A DNA stretch of 64,000 nucleotides. Origin: Clarkia xantiana subsp. parviflora (lineage: Eukaryota; Streptophyta; Magnoliopsida; Myrtales; Onagraceae). The notes beneath the pieces are model-generated. The model worked only from the letters and a program-made list of their open reading frames with translations, was not told the origin of the DNA and did not search any database. Shown here one piece after another: positions 1 to 11,110 of the stretch; position 1 is the stretch's first letter; every line of letters begins with the position of its first letter. The DNA is taken from NCBI GenBank assembly GCA_036873135.1, contig JAPTYO010000003.1, forward strand, positions 22,158,001 to 22,222,000, given 5' to 3'. Made by a program: the position numbers and the translations under genes.

Positions 1-447
1 TTGCTAATATGTGTCTAATATTCAGTTTTTGTTGTTTTTTACTTTTTTTAATGTTAAATTAGACGAATTTTGGCCAATAACTCTATAAAATTCAACAAGA
101 AGAGCATTTAAATAAGAGAAAAAAAAAATAACAATTATGTTTACCTTTATCTTATATCAATTATTGCGTATAAATACTGTGAATTTGAAAAATTTATACA
201 AAATTGAGATTCAATTTAACTCAATTGACATAATATACGTTAAAACTGAAGAAAACTCATACTAAAATCTATCAAATTTAATAGAAAAAACAGTCGGAGA
301 ACAAAAAAAAAAACAACAAAAATGAAACCGGGGAAGCTTCAAAGTAATGAAAATGAAATCTGGAATACCTATTAGCAACAATTTAAACTTAGGACACCTA
401 AAAACAATATAGTGAGAAATTTAGATTACGATTAAGTTCTTAACCCT
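1..447. mobile_element. Foldback MITE, right arm and part of interior
   Basis: The stretch from about 240 to 447 (unit text such as ATTAGCAACAATTTAAAC and GGACACCTAAAAACAA, ending TTCTTAACCC) matches the right arms of the foldback elements near 41.2-41.7 kb and 49.3-49.85 kb. Bases 1-60 read like the complementary left arm, so the window probably starts inside this element. Left boundary and target duplication are not visible. Confidence 0.5.
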
Positions 448-1799
448 TACTTATAAATAGGGTTTCCAGTCAATAATCTCTTTAGCCAAGCCTTGTATCA
501 ACCCATCAGTCGCTCCACAACTTGATCAATCGAGTCTAACAAAGGTTTATGTTCGAAAATCAAAACATTAGGGACTTAATGGTTATTAAGTAAACTTATA
601 ATTGCGCCTATAGTTATACTCTCATAAAGCAAAAGCGACATGTATTGTAATCAGCGACGGCTACATGAATTTCATAATGAGAGACAAATTTTCACTAAAA
701 ATATTAAGATTAAAAATTTGTATACATATTTTAAAATTATAGTAAACTTAATCATAAATCCGCACTTTGTATGAAATTTAACATACATGATCATATATTT
801 TTTTTAAATCAATATATATTGACAGAATTTTTGCATTTGCATTTTTATGTTAATGTAAGTATATCTTTAATTATATGTTATTAAGAATTTTTTCACTTTT
901 ATCTTCACATGAATTATTAAATTCTTACATCGATAGAAATATTTATGGTTGTTTAATTACAAGACCTAAAGTTAAGAAATATGATTGAAAAAAAAAATAT
1001 ATTTATAGATATTTTTTAAAAAAATATAACTTACTAGGTGACATTAAATGTTTAGTACATTTTTAAGCTTAGGTTTTCTAATATATTGTATCATGTGGCG
1101 AAATGTCATAAAATTTGATCTAGAAGCTCTAGAATTAATTTTAAATCTAAATTTTATTTGGTTGGCAACGTCTAATTATCATGTAATCAAGCAAAATTAT
1201 TCTTTAAATATGAATTACAGTACCCAATCTGACAATAATAACAATAGTTTGAAAAAAAGAATTAAATGTTTCGATCTATAATTTTTTGGATCATCTTAAA
1301 AATGGTCAATTATGATATCATTTTGTAAATTGATAAAATTTAGGTAAAAGATAAACTAACACTTTAGTTTAGTCTTCTATTAATCTAAATTAAAGTATTA
1401 AGTATTGGATATTAATGACTTATTATGTATTTTTAATTAGAATGGATATTAAGTTAATTGTATCAACTATCAACAACATGAAAAAAGAACTGTGGAATTT
1501 TGTATCAACAATATGATTCGTACATCGAACACTTTTCATAGGGTAGTGAGAAGTAATAAATAACAATTATTTATGTGATTTGTTAGGCGAGGAGTGTTAG
1601 AACTATTTGTTAGCTAAATCTATACACGTTTGTAATAGACTAATTTCATCTATTTTTGTGATTTTTTTAACCAAGATCTAATTTTACGTTAAATAAAAAA
1701 TTTCTTAAAATTTAGTTAACAAACTGTAAGTTTCTATAGAGTTTTACTAATTCACATAATAAAACAAATTTAAGTTTAGCATATCTTTCACATTTTCGC
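448..1799. other. AT-rich intergenic stretch, no gene seen
   Basis: Very AT-rich sequence with homopolymer runs. The longest reading frame (1048-1281, 77 codons) has low-complexity AT-driven composition and no recognisable domain, so I do not call it a gene. Confidence 0.6.
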
Positions 1800-2061
1800 G
1801 GGTCTTTCTACTATATTCCACAAGCACTAGCATGATGCTTATGATAGGTTTTTTTACTTTTTTTTTTTATTGTTTTAAAGGTGAATTCTATATGAAAATT
1901 GATATTATTAATAATATAATACAAATATTAGGTGTAGTTAAAAAAAATTATATTTTTTCATACTTTTAAAGTTTTATATATATTACAATTAAGTCCACCC
2001 TAGTAGTAAAAAAAAAGCATAAGTATTATGCTCCACGACCACAAACATGGTAGAAAGACCC
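1800..2061. mobile_element. Short foldback MITE (family A)
   Basis: The terminal inverted repeats begin GGGTCTTTCTAC and end GTAGAAAGACCC, and both arms continue into TCCACAAGCA / CATAAGTATTATG type text. The flanks ATTTTCGC (1792-1799) and ATTTTCAC (2062-2069) look like an 8-nt target duplication with one change. A second, interrupted copy lies at about 7682-8410. The interior has no coding capacity. Confidence 0.6.
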
Positions 2062-2069
2062 ATTTTCAC

Positions 2070-2449
2070 TCTCATAACATTATTATTATTTTTTTTCTTT
2101 ATAAAAGATACAATCTAATAATAAATTAGACCGTGCTAATTCAATTAATTGCAAATTATATATTGTCTAGACTCTAGACAGAAAAGTTCAGCTAGTAGAT
2201 TATTGGAATTTCAAAAAATTTCCGGAACTTCGTAAGCAATTTACAAATTTCTCTATAATTTAATTAGCAATTCATATAAAAGGCTGAAAAAGATCAAACT
2301 TGTAGAGCATAGTAGAAATACTCTTAAATTAATTTGAACAATTTTCCTTAGCAATCTGTTTCTATTATTATTAATGATATCCACTTATATAACAAAAAAA
2401 AAAAATCAAAAATCAAAACTAAACAAAACATGATAAAAGATGATAAGTG
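2070..2449. other. AT-rich intergenic stretch, nothing recognised
   Basis: No reading frame, RNA gene or repeat boundary was found. The sequence is AT-rich with short A and T runs. Confidence 0.5.
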
Positions 2450-2815
2450 CATTCTTAGTTAATTGTCAAGTTTGACCGTTAAATATTTTATTTTATTTAA
2501 TTTAGTTCTCAATTTATACACCTAAGTTTTAATTTTTGGAATTAAATCCCTAAAAAACACCCAATTGGTCCAATTGAGTCCGCCCGGGTCTGGTAACCCT
2601 AACCGTGGTCAGACCCAGTCATGAGTCGCACAATTGACCCAATCCGATTTTTTTTGGAATAATTGCAAAAAATAATAGTTAGGTGTATAAATTAGAGGAC
2701 TAAATTAAACAAAATAAAATTATTTAATTGTCGAACTTGACAGTTGACTAACATATGTATCAAAAGTCTAAAAAATGCAAACATATGACACAAAAAGACC
2801 CTTTAACCCTAGTTT
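2450..2815. mobile_element. Foldback MITE, partial symmetry
   Basis: The left arm around 2461-2530 (GTCAAGTTTGACCGTTAAAT then ATACACCTAA) is mirrored around 2680-2750 (TTAGGTGTAT then GAACTTGACAGTTGACTAAC). The right side continues into CAAACATATGACAC and AGACCCTTTAACCCT, the terminal text shared by several elements here. Half-copies occur at about 8673-8875 and 57735-58040. No clean target duplication was seen. Confidence 0.5.
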
Positions 2816-2874
2816 GTATTTAAGCCCGAGTTAAGTGAATAAACAAATTTGAGAAATTAGACATAGACTGTAAG

Positions 2875-3296
2875 TAGGGGTGGAAATTCGTGCTATCATG
2901 CGCGTTAGTAGCCGTGTCGTGTTAAACCCACTGAATACGAACATACATTGTAAGCTTATCGTGCCACGTTTTACAAATACGAACACGACATATAATTTTT
3001 CGTGCGTATTCCGTGTCGTGCTATCATGTTGTGTTAAATTATTCAATCGTACATGTTTATACTATGTCAGTATTCCTAAGTTTGTAATATACGTGATCAA
3101 TTTTGAAAGTTAAACGTAAACCGAGTTTTAAAAATAAATAAATTCGTTTTTTTTTAAATTATTGAAGAGTTAACCATAATAGCACAACTTTATCGTGTCT
3201 GCTATCATGTCGTGTTACAAATGTTCAGAGTCAGCACTAACTGTAAGCACAGTTGAGAGATTTTTATTTTTATTTTTTTTTAATTTTATTCGCAAT
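2875..3296. mobile_element. hAT-type MITE remnant (left end only)
   Basis: TAGGGGTGGAAATTCGTG at 2875 resembles the hAT-type terminus at 43620 (TAGGGCTGACAATTCGTG), and the interior shares its GTCGTGTTA / CGTGCTATC repeats. I could not find a matching right terminus, so this looks truncated. Reading frames here are incidental. Confidence 0.4.
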
Positions 3297-3304
3297 GTCC
3301 CGTT

Positions 3305-4168
3305 CAGTGTTATCAGAACCGGACCGGACCGGCGGTCCGACCAGGTTCGAACTGGAACCGGTACCTCCAACGGTCCGGTTCAAGCAATTCCGGAGGATGT
3401 AAGCGAACCCGGTTTGATAGCCGGTTTTTTAGCAAACCGGGCGGTTCTGAGCGGACCGGGCGGTCTGCCGGTTCGGTATTTATTAAAAAAAAAAAACTGA
3501 AATTTGATAATTTGGGTTTTTGCACTGAAATGAGAAACTTGCACCGACATTTTACTGTGGGAGAAACGCCCTTAGTGGAAGAATCCCTGACGAGCTCTCC
3601 ATCTGTTCTTCACTGGTGGTGCTCGATGTCTCCGCCAATAAACTCTCCAGTGAGATTCCCGGTGATTTGGGGAAACTTGGCTACCTTGACAGTTGGATCT
3701 TATCCGGGGAGGCACCAGTGAAGAAGAAATGCGACGATGCAGAGGTGGTCATAGGAGTGGCGAAGAAGATGGATGAAGGCGTGATGGGAGGGATGAAGGC
3801 GTGAGGAGAGGCAGGAAGATGTGGGTTTGATTGAGTGCTTCTTCTTCATCTTGCTGCTCAATGAATGGATGAATGGTGGATGGATATTGGAAGTTGGACG
3901 GCGCAAGTTGAACATGAAGGAAGAAGTTGCTCTAGCTAGCTAACATGAAGATGGATTGGAGGTAGGGTTTGTTAAATGGGCTGGGTTATGATTTATTGGG
4001 CTGGCTTGATTATTTTTTAGGCCTAGTTGACTTAACTAATCAAAACTATATTATATATGCTGTACTTAGGTTCTAGCAGTCGGACCGGGTTCGAACCGGG
4101 TCGGACCGGCCGGACCGGGAACCGGTGGCCTGTCCGGTTCGACCTCCGGTCCGGTCCTGATAACACTG
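3305..4168. mobile_element. hAT-type non-autonomous element carrying an LRR gene fragment
   Basis: The termini CAGTGTTATCAG at 3305 and CTGATAACACTG at 4157-4168 are inverted, followed inward by GC-rich ACCGGACCGG-type repeats on both sides. The flanks GTCCCGTT (3297-3304 and 4169-4176) are an exact 8-bp target duplication, as expected for hAT elements. No transposase is present in the 864 bp. The interior contains a piece of leucine-rich-repeat coding sequence (3577-3720). Its GC content is far above the flanks. Confidence 0.8.
3577..3720 (+). pseudogene. LRR receptor-type gene fragment inside the hAT element
   Basis: The frame starting at 3577 reads as a plant LRR unit: IPDELSICSSLVVLDVSANK, then LSSEIPGDLGKLGYLD, fitting the plant LRR pattern (LxxLdlSxNxLsGxIPxxLgxL). 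It begins in mid-repeat and degenerates after about 45 codons, with no start codon, kinase or membrane segment. Position inside a transposon with an exact target duplication says it was captured from a host LRR gene. Whether it is transcribed cannot be seen. Confidence 0.6.
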
Positions 4169-4524
4169 GTCCCGTTGACATTCCTGATTGACTTTCACTC
4201 GAGCCGACCTGTGTGGGCTGACTGGGCTCGAAGCAAGCCGGGCTCTCTCCCTTTCTCTCTCTTTTGACCAATGTGTTAGAAAGTGGAATTGCCGCGTAGA
4301 GATATATTTAATTATTTATTATCCATTTCTTTCGGCCATTCCATTTTTGTATCTTTTCTGCATCATCTTTCTCTTTTCTTCTTCTCCAATTCTTTCGTTC
4401 GTTCAATTTTGGAGGTTCCTTCCTTTCCTCCTCCAATCTCTAACTACCGTCCCCTCCTGAAGCTACGCTTGAAGATTCGATCAATCAATCAATCCTCGTA
4501 CTCGTTGCCAGATCCGGAGCGAAG

Positions 4525-6745
4525 ATGATGAAGATGACTATGGAAGGAATGATTGATGAAACCGTCCTTGATGATATCATTAGGAGGTTACTGGAAGGTA
4601 CCGGAGGGAAACAGGTTCAGCTCTCCGAAGCTGAGATCCGTCAGCTCTGCATCAACGCTCGCCAAATCTTTCTTGCTCAGCCTAACCTCCTCGAGGTTCA
4701 CGCTCCTATTCGCGTATGTGGTGAGTGAGTTGCAATTCTTCTTTTAGATGATTCGTTCATTCTGCATCGGATACAAGCAATTTGATTTCGGAAATATAGG
4801 ATTGCTTTTTGTGTGATGGGTGATTCTTCTGTTTATGTTAAAATAAGGTTAAATTGGAGTAACAATGCTGCTGGGAATTGGGATTTCACATTCCTTGTTC
4901 GAATGGGACATGATTATAATTAATGCATTGTCTAATTTGTTATAAAATATTCTTTAATGTTCATGGATTGGAGATTTTCTGTGTTGCTACATGCCTGTTT
5001 TCTCTGATTTTTACCAAAATCCAAGTAATACTTTCATTGTATGAATATGACATTATTATGATGCATATTCTAATTTGGTCTAATATTTTCTTTGCTGTTG
5101 ATGGATTGGAGATTTTCTGTGTTGTGGACATGTTTGTTTTCTCTAATTTTACCAAAAGCCAAGCAATAATGGATCGTTTGTATGATGTAGGTGATGTGCA
5201 TGGACAGTATCGGGATCTACTTAGGCTATTTGAATATGGTGGGTATCCTCCATCTGCAAACTATCTGTTTCTCGGTGATTACGTTGACCGTGGCAAACAA
5301 AGCCTGGAGACTATATGTTTGCTTCTCGCCTATAAGATCAGATACCCCGACAATTTCTTTCTCCTCAGGGGGAACCATGAGGATGCAAAGATAAACCGTG
5401 TCTACGGCTTCTATGATGAATGCAAGAGGAGGTTTAATGTAAGACTATGGAAGATGTTCACTGAATGCTTCAACTGCCTGCCAGTTGCTGCCTTAATCGA
5501 TGAGAAAATACTGTGTATGCATGGAGGGCTTTCACCAGAGTTGCAAAACTTGGACCAAATCAGAGAAATCTCCAGGCCGACCGAGATACCTGATTATGGG
5601 CTTCTTTGTGATCTGCTATGGTCTGATCCAAACCCGAGCATTGATGGTTGGGCAGATAGTGATCGTGGTGTGTCGTGTACTTTTGGGGCCGAAGTAGTAC
5701 ATGACTTTCTGGACAACAATGACCTTGATCTCATCTGTAGAGGTCATCAGGTAAATTTCTTTAGCTTTTTGGTTCACTTAACTAATATATGGCAGAAATG
5801 CATGTTATTAACACTTGTGGTATGTGAAATATATGTTCTCTGTTTCCTCTGGACTTGAGCTTTTGATGAGAAATTGCCCGAGTTATTGATTAATGTGTAG
5901 TATACCTGACTCGTATGGAATATGAGTTAGACTGTTCAAATGTACACCTGCAGTGACATTCTGTAAGTCCATGTTCGTTCAGAGTCGGTTTTATTAAGTA
6001 TTGAAAATGTTATCTTTGCAGAAAATATAACTTCTCAGTCTTCACTCAATTAACATTTTCACAACTCTGGGAAGGAAAGGAATGCTTTTGTTTAGTATAA
6101 GGGGTTTAACCTGTTTGAATTTGACTTTAGTTCTGGTATAGAAGAGATACATAGAGGCTTAAAATGTGTGATTAACTGAGTTAACATTTGACCAACGACT
6201 GCTGAAAATACTAGCTTGCTGCAATCTGAATTATGTCATTTGCACTCAAAGCCATTTGCATAAACTGTTCTCTCCCGTCCCGTTCTTAAGAGTCTGTTAT
6301 TCGAATGTATGGCAGAATCATCATCATCAGATGGCAGAATCATGATCATATCCTTTTTTTTCAAATTATTTTCAGGTGGTGGAGGATGGGTATGAATTTT
6401 TTGCAAAACGGAGACTAGTCACAATATTTTCAGCACCGAACTATGGTGGTGAGTTTGACAATGCAGGTGCTTTGTTAAGTGTAGACAAAGCCTTAGTTTG
6501 TTCCTTTGAGATACTGAAGCCACTCGACACTAAATCACCAGGAAGTGCAGGCTCCTCCAAACCCCTCAAGAAGGTACCCACTTCAAGATGTATAATGCTT
6601 TAACATGTTAACCAGCACATAAACATTTATATCCAAAATTTGATTTTTTTGCTCAGTTCAACTCGATAGTAGTAAATTAATAGGCAGCCTGACAAATCTT
6701 TCTTGACTTTTCGATGAGCAGCCTCCAAGAATTGGTGATGTCTGA
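4525..6745 (+). CDS. TOPP8: Serine/threonine protein phosphatase PP1 catalytic subunit, TOPP8 type
   Basis: Four exons: 4525-4720, 5191-5750, 6376-6573, 6722-6745, giving 325 aa. PP1 removes phosphate from Ser/Thr on many nuclear and cytosolic proteins, with specificity set by regulatory subunits. The metal and phosphate ligands are all present: GDVHG, GDYVDRG, RGNHE, CMHGG and the ICRGHQ histidine. The C terminus KKPPRIGDV is short, as in plant TOPPs. Two substitutions set it apart from classical PP1: RGHQ instead of RAHQ, and SAPNYGGEF instead of SAPNYCGEF, which replaces the cysteine attacked by microcystin. As I recall these mark Arabidopsis TOPP8-like isoforms. The start is the first in-frame ATG after a CT-rich leader. 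The last exon is only 24 nt. Confidence 0.93.
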
Positions 6746-7681
6746 TAAGGATGGTGGAAATTTCTGACACTGCAAATAATTAGAAGTAGCAACGATGGAT
6801 CGAACGGAATGATGGGGGAAGCGCTCCTTTAGCGGATGAAGAAGCTCTATCCTATCCATCACAAAGTTCACCTGAGGAATTTGTGGTAACTTTACACAGA
6901 ACACTAATCTATATATCATACATCTTAATTCAAATGCTAATCCCCAGAGCTTGGTAATTGGTTTGGTTTGTTTTTTTTTGGCCTGCAGACATAAGTTTGG
7001 TGTTAGGATAGGATCTTAACTTGACTTATGTTGTGCCTATTTTTGTACACTATAATTGTTATTTAGTGTCGTTGTCAATTACAGAGTCTCTGCAAGAGTT
7101 GTATGTAATCGAAAGTGTATCTGTTAATATTTCAACATTTTTATTGTATATTTGGCATTCTTTAAACAAATGATTGAATCTGTTGTTGGTTAGATGAAAT
7201 GGAATAAAAGTGGGGTTTGATTGTGGAGTGTTAGACTTTACACAAACCAATAAATGAGTAAGAAATATTATTTATTTATTAATAATAAAAATTAAGGAAA
7301 GTACCTAAGGTTGGTTGGACCCTTAATAGTTAATACTGTATGCAGATTCCCGGCCCCACTCTTTCTGTCCCAGATCGCGCCTCACCGTTAAGATTTTGAT
7401 ACATGTCATGGTTGTAATTATTTTTGTGATTTTTTTAAACTTTATTGAGATTGGTGAACCCTAAAAGGAGAATATTAAACCTAAGAACAAGTGTCAAAAT
7501 CTTAAAGACACGATCTGAGACATGATGAGTAGAGCAGGAAATCTGAATCCTTAATACTCGCTCATGGATCCCTTTAATTATGTCTCAATCAAGTCAAGAG
7601 TTAATTGTAACATTAATAAAATTTTGTAAAATTTAATAGATTTAAAATACTTCACATTTGATAAAGTATTCCAAGTTAAGT
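6746..7681. other. 3' UTR of the PP1 gene and intergenic DNA
   Basis: The sequence directly after the TGA at 6743-6745 is probably 3' UTR. AT-rich text around 7255-7290 (repeated ATTTATT and AATAATAAAAATT) could hold a poly(A) signal. No other gene was seen. Confidence 0.5.
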
Positions 7682-8410
7682 TTTTTTACTATGCTCCACA
7701 AGCACCATGTATATGATAGTTTTTTTTTTTTAATTGTTCTAACTGTGAACCTTATAGAGAAATCGATATTATAGTATGATACAAATATTAGGTGTAGTTA
7801 AAAAAAGAGTTAACAGGTCTTTTGGTTCATGATGTTTGACAACTTTTGGGTTTTGGTCAGTGATGTTTTTTTTAACCTAGTTTTGGTACCATATGTTTGC
7901 AGATTTTTAATAGTTTTGGTCTAACCGTTACATTCCGTCCATTTTTTGACATGTTCAAGTCACGTGATCCACTCTAAACTTTAAATTTAGCCCTTCTAAT
8001 ACTTTCTTAACATTTTTTTTGTTCAATTTAGTCCCGAAGTTTCAAAATTGACCCAAATTGGACAATAGGTTCAATTGAGTTTTTGAAACTTCGGGATTAA
8101 ATTGAACCAAAAAAAGGTTAGGAAAGTATTAGAGGGTCTAAATTGAACAAAACTGAAAGTTTAGGGTGGATCACGTGACTTGTACACGTCAAAAAATGGA
8201 CGGAATGTAACGGTTACACCAAAACTAGAAAAAATTTGCTAACATATGGTACCAAAACTAGGTAAAAAAAAAACATCATTGACCAAAACCCAAAAGTTGT
8301 CAAACATCATGGACCAAAAGACCTGTTAACATATCATATTTTTTTTTTCATAATTTTATGTATGTTACAATTAGTAGTAAAAAAAAACACAAGCATGATA
8401 GAAAATCCCC
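7682..8410. mobile_element. Family A MITE interrupted by the insertion at 7809-8330
   Basis: The outer parts (7682-7808 and 8331-8410) match the uninterrupted family A copy at 1800-2061, including ATACAAATATTAGGTGTAGTTAAAA and the following CATAATTTTAT / TTACAATTAGTAGTAAAA text. The 1800-2061 copy lacks the middle 520 bp and therefore serves as a paralogous empty site. Confidence 0.6.
7809..8330. mobile_element. Long-TIR Mutator-like MITE (family B), copy 1
   Basis: Nearly the whole element is an inverted repeat: GTTAACAGGTCTTTTGGTTC at the left, GGACCAAAAGACCTGTTAAC at the right, with arms of about 230 bp around a centre near 8067 (GGACAATAGGTTCAATTGAG region). Two other copies (16838-17370 and 18166-18689) carry 9-bp target duplications, which is why I assign the family to Mutator-like elements. 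Here the duplication is eroded or hidden in A/T runs. There is no coding capacity. Confidence 0.75.
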
Positions 8411-9061
8411 ATTAATTTGCCAATTTAAAAAGTATGTACCGGTAAATATGGACGGGAAAATGATAAAACATCATACTCTAATATCCTGTGTTGTTCCGAC
8501 AGTGAGGAAGAACAAAATTACTCTAAAAGTTGATAAAATTTATCAGGGATGCCACTCACTCTATTTCGGAATTTTATCGGAACATAGATTTTGGAATTTC
8601 TATCAAATTTCATATGGGCAGGAAGTACCATCATCACGTTTTGGTACAATTAAAACATGTTGGGATTAAAAGGTCTTTTATGTAATATGTTTTTGACAAC
8701 TATTAGCTCTAAGTGTCATATATTATTTAGTCTTTTAGTGCCATTATTTGCATTTTGTAGACGTTTAGTGAATCTGTTAGTCGTTAAATACTTTTATTTT
8801 ATTTAATTTAGTCATCTAATTTATACACCTAACTTTTGATTATTAGAATTTAGTCTCTAACAAAACCCAATTGCAATTTTGTGTAACTTTTGATTATAAA
8901 TTACACACTCTCATCAACAAATAATTTATCCAAAAAAGCTACACTTCCTAATTTTTGCATGAACTATAGTAATTTCTCTTGGAATATGTATATTTGAAAA
9001 AAAAAATCAACAAATCAAATTGGATCACCAACAAAATGGATTGGCATGGAGTAGTCTCCAT
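8411..9061. other. Intergenic DNA with a half-copy of a foldback repeat
   Basis: Between about 8673 and 8875 lies one arm of the element family seen at 2450-2815 (ATTTAATTTAGTCATCTAAT, TTATACACCTAACTTTTGAT). A 103-codon frame at 8358-8669 crosses repeat text, has no recognisable domain and is not called. The right end of this stretch is probably the 3' UTR of the TH1 gene on the minus strand. Confidence 0.5.
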
Positions 9062-10889
9062 TTACTTCCTCGCGATTCTCGTCTTCACACCCCCTGTTAA
9101 TCAAATAACATACAACCTAAGCGTCTCAGCCAACCTGAGATTGTACATAAACAGTAAAAAGCAAAAAATGCATGAGATTTCAGTTGATTACCAAAACTTA
9201 CCTTCCACTTCCTCAAACTGCACTTCCTTCACCAATTCAGCAGCAGCATTATACTCAAAACTAGCAATGGCATTACCAATCCCTTAGAACAATTTGCGAA
9301 AATAACTTACAAGTAGATAAAGAAAGGGTTGGTTATGAACCGTGTACCTGTTGGAAGATACCACTTCCAGTTCGTAATTTGAGGCACTCTGAGTTGCCTC
9401 AACTAACACAGTTACAATTTCAGTTTTTCGAGTACTGGCCATGAGCAAATCGTATTCTGTTGGGACTATGACAGCAAAGAAATTATCATTTAGTTTGCTG
9501 ACGCACATATTCTCCACCGCTGCAAGAGCGATTCGTCTTTTAAGTGTACCGTTATCTGGGTCAAACATGTAGAGGGCAAAATCAGAGATCAACAGGATCC
9601 GCTGCTTCATCTTCCCCGAGCCAGTGAACTTTAAGACTCTATCAGCAAAGAGAACTTGATTATCTCCTGCAATTTGAGAACGAACGATTTTTTAACAATT
9701 TGAAAATCAAGGAAGGAAATTCAATACCTCAGGAAAGCATTAAAAAACCAGATTTTGTCAATACTAAATAAGACCATAAAGTTCCAGCAAAATTCACTGC
9801 AAGTTCTAATGTTTTAGAACTCATTCAATTTAACTCAGTAACTCGTAGTAGATCACGCATTCAGTAAAGAACTATGCAACAATCATGACCTTAGGACCTC
9901 TGAACCAACCTCAGGCGGTTAAGCCCACCCCACAAGTAAAGTAGTTGCATAACAAATCTACAAAAAAAGTTCTTTAATTCTCTCATCCAAACTGCAGCAG
10001 AGACTTGCTTATACAATTTATATAACTCGACATGGTACTCCTCCTATACAATGATGAACTGGATCCTATGTAACACTAAAACTAAAAGGAAGCTGGTTCA
10101 CCAAATATATAACCAGTTCCTCAAAAGTCAAAATTCAATCCTTTGGTGGTAATTTTAGCATGCGATATAGACTAAGCTTCCAGTTTTTAAGCAGATCAAG
10201 AATTGGCTTGACAACAAAGCTTGCATTCGAGAGTTTTCCAAAATGCAAGAGTTTTAGTCTTTAGACAGCTATGTTCATTGATCTTCCGGTTATTCATCTC
10301 ATTTCAAATCCTCCATTTCAGCTGGTTTCCATTCAACAGGAGGAGCAAATAGTATTAATATCCAAAAATAATAACATAGAAGTTTGGCTAATCAATATGC
10401 AATTAGGGGGTAAATTCTACTTCCATAAGTTTCTGCAATTGTTAAAAACAATCAAAAAGAATTCCCATATCGTTAGAATTACTCTTCATTGTACCTGATT
10501 CACAACATCACAGCAGCTTCAGATACAAGTTTCCCAATATGACATTGATTCAGCAAATTCAAAGAGATTATTCAACGAGATATCCGAAGATTAGTAGTAA
10601 TTATCAGCGACGGAGAAAGTAATTGACCTTGTTTCTGCAATATTTTCATCATAGAAGGATGATGATAGTGCCGGTTGAGGTAGTTTCGTTTGCAGTCACC
10701 GATAAGAGAAGGCTCCTGATCGTCGGCGACGTCTTCCGACGATGGCCTCCGCCTCGGGCTATCTGCCGGCTCGTCTTCTCGAAGGTCCGCGGAATTGTCG
10801 ACGTCGGATTCTTCGACGTAGGGCGGTGCAGGAGGAGGAGGTTGGGGCGCGTCGGTCTGGACTCTCCGCGATCTGTAACCGAAGTTCAT
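9062..10889 (-). CDS. Stand-alone myosin-I tail homology (TH1) domain protein, frame break at exon 2/3
   Basis: Minus-strand exons: 10628-10889, 9348-9666, 9202-9282, 9062-9093, about 230 aa. The N terminus (residues 10-60) is Pro/Asp/Glu-rich and probably disordered. Exons 2-4 hold a TH1-type domain: LFADRVLKFTGSGKMKQRIL, then LISDFALYMF, RRIALAAVENMCVSKLNDNF, KTEIVTVLVEA and the end EEVEGGVKTRIARK. TH1 domains bind acidic membrane lipids in class I myosins. Plants lack those myosins, so this is an orphan domain. The odd point: joining the only visible donor (after 9348) to the only visible acceptor (before 9282) gives one base too many, producing NRDW-stop instead of NRIGNAIASFEY. Without that base the model closes at exactly 231 codons. 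It could be a sequencing error, a real frameshift or a non-canonical splice site. Confidence 0.75.
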
Positions 10890-10984
10890 GGAGTTGTATC
10901 GGAGGATGATTCCGTGAAATGGCGAGGGAAGACAAAAACAAAAAAAGAGGTAATCAATTATATATACACATACTAATCATGTAA

Positions 10985-11110
10985 TATGGTGTGGTGGTTC
11001 AGCGTTTCATCCCTTAACCAGATGTCAGGGGTTCAAATCCCGCTAGCGACCATGGAATGGAAAAATATTCATGGCCAGCACCTTACACCTTACGGGCTGA
11101 CCCCGGTGCA
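10985..11110 (+). mobile_element. tRNA-derived SINE
   Basis: The sequence begins with a degenerate tRNA-like segment containing a good RNA polymerase III B box (GGTTCAAATCC, 11030-11040) preceded by GTGGTGGTTCAGCG as a weak A box. It is followed by a non-tRNA body (CACCTTACGGGCTGACCCCG and GTGGGGATTAGTCTAGG). The cloverleaf cannot be closed, so this is not a tRNA gene. A partial second copy of the body occurs at 12033. The 3' end is uncertain because it runs into the duplicated segment. Confidence 0.6.

Noticed and set aside
8358..8669. 103-codon frame
   Set aside because: It starts inside a MITE and has no domain or codon signature.
10623..10976. 117-codon plus-strand frame
   Set aside because: It is opposite the first exon of the TH1 gene and its basic composition follows from that exon.
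10985..11052. Possible tRNA gene (good B box GGTTCAAATCC)
   Set aside because: The acceptor and D stems do not pair and a non-tRNA body follows, so it is a tRNA-derived SINE.
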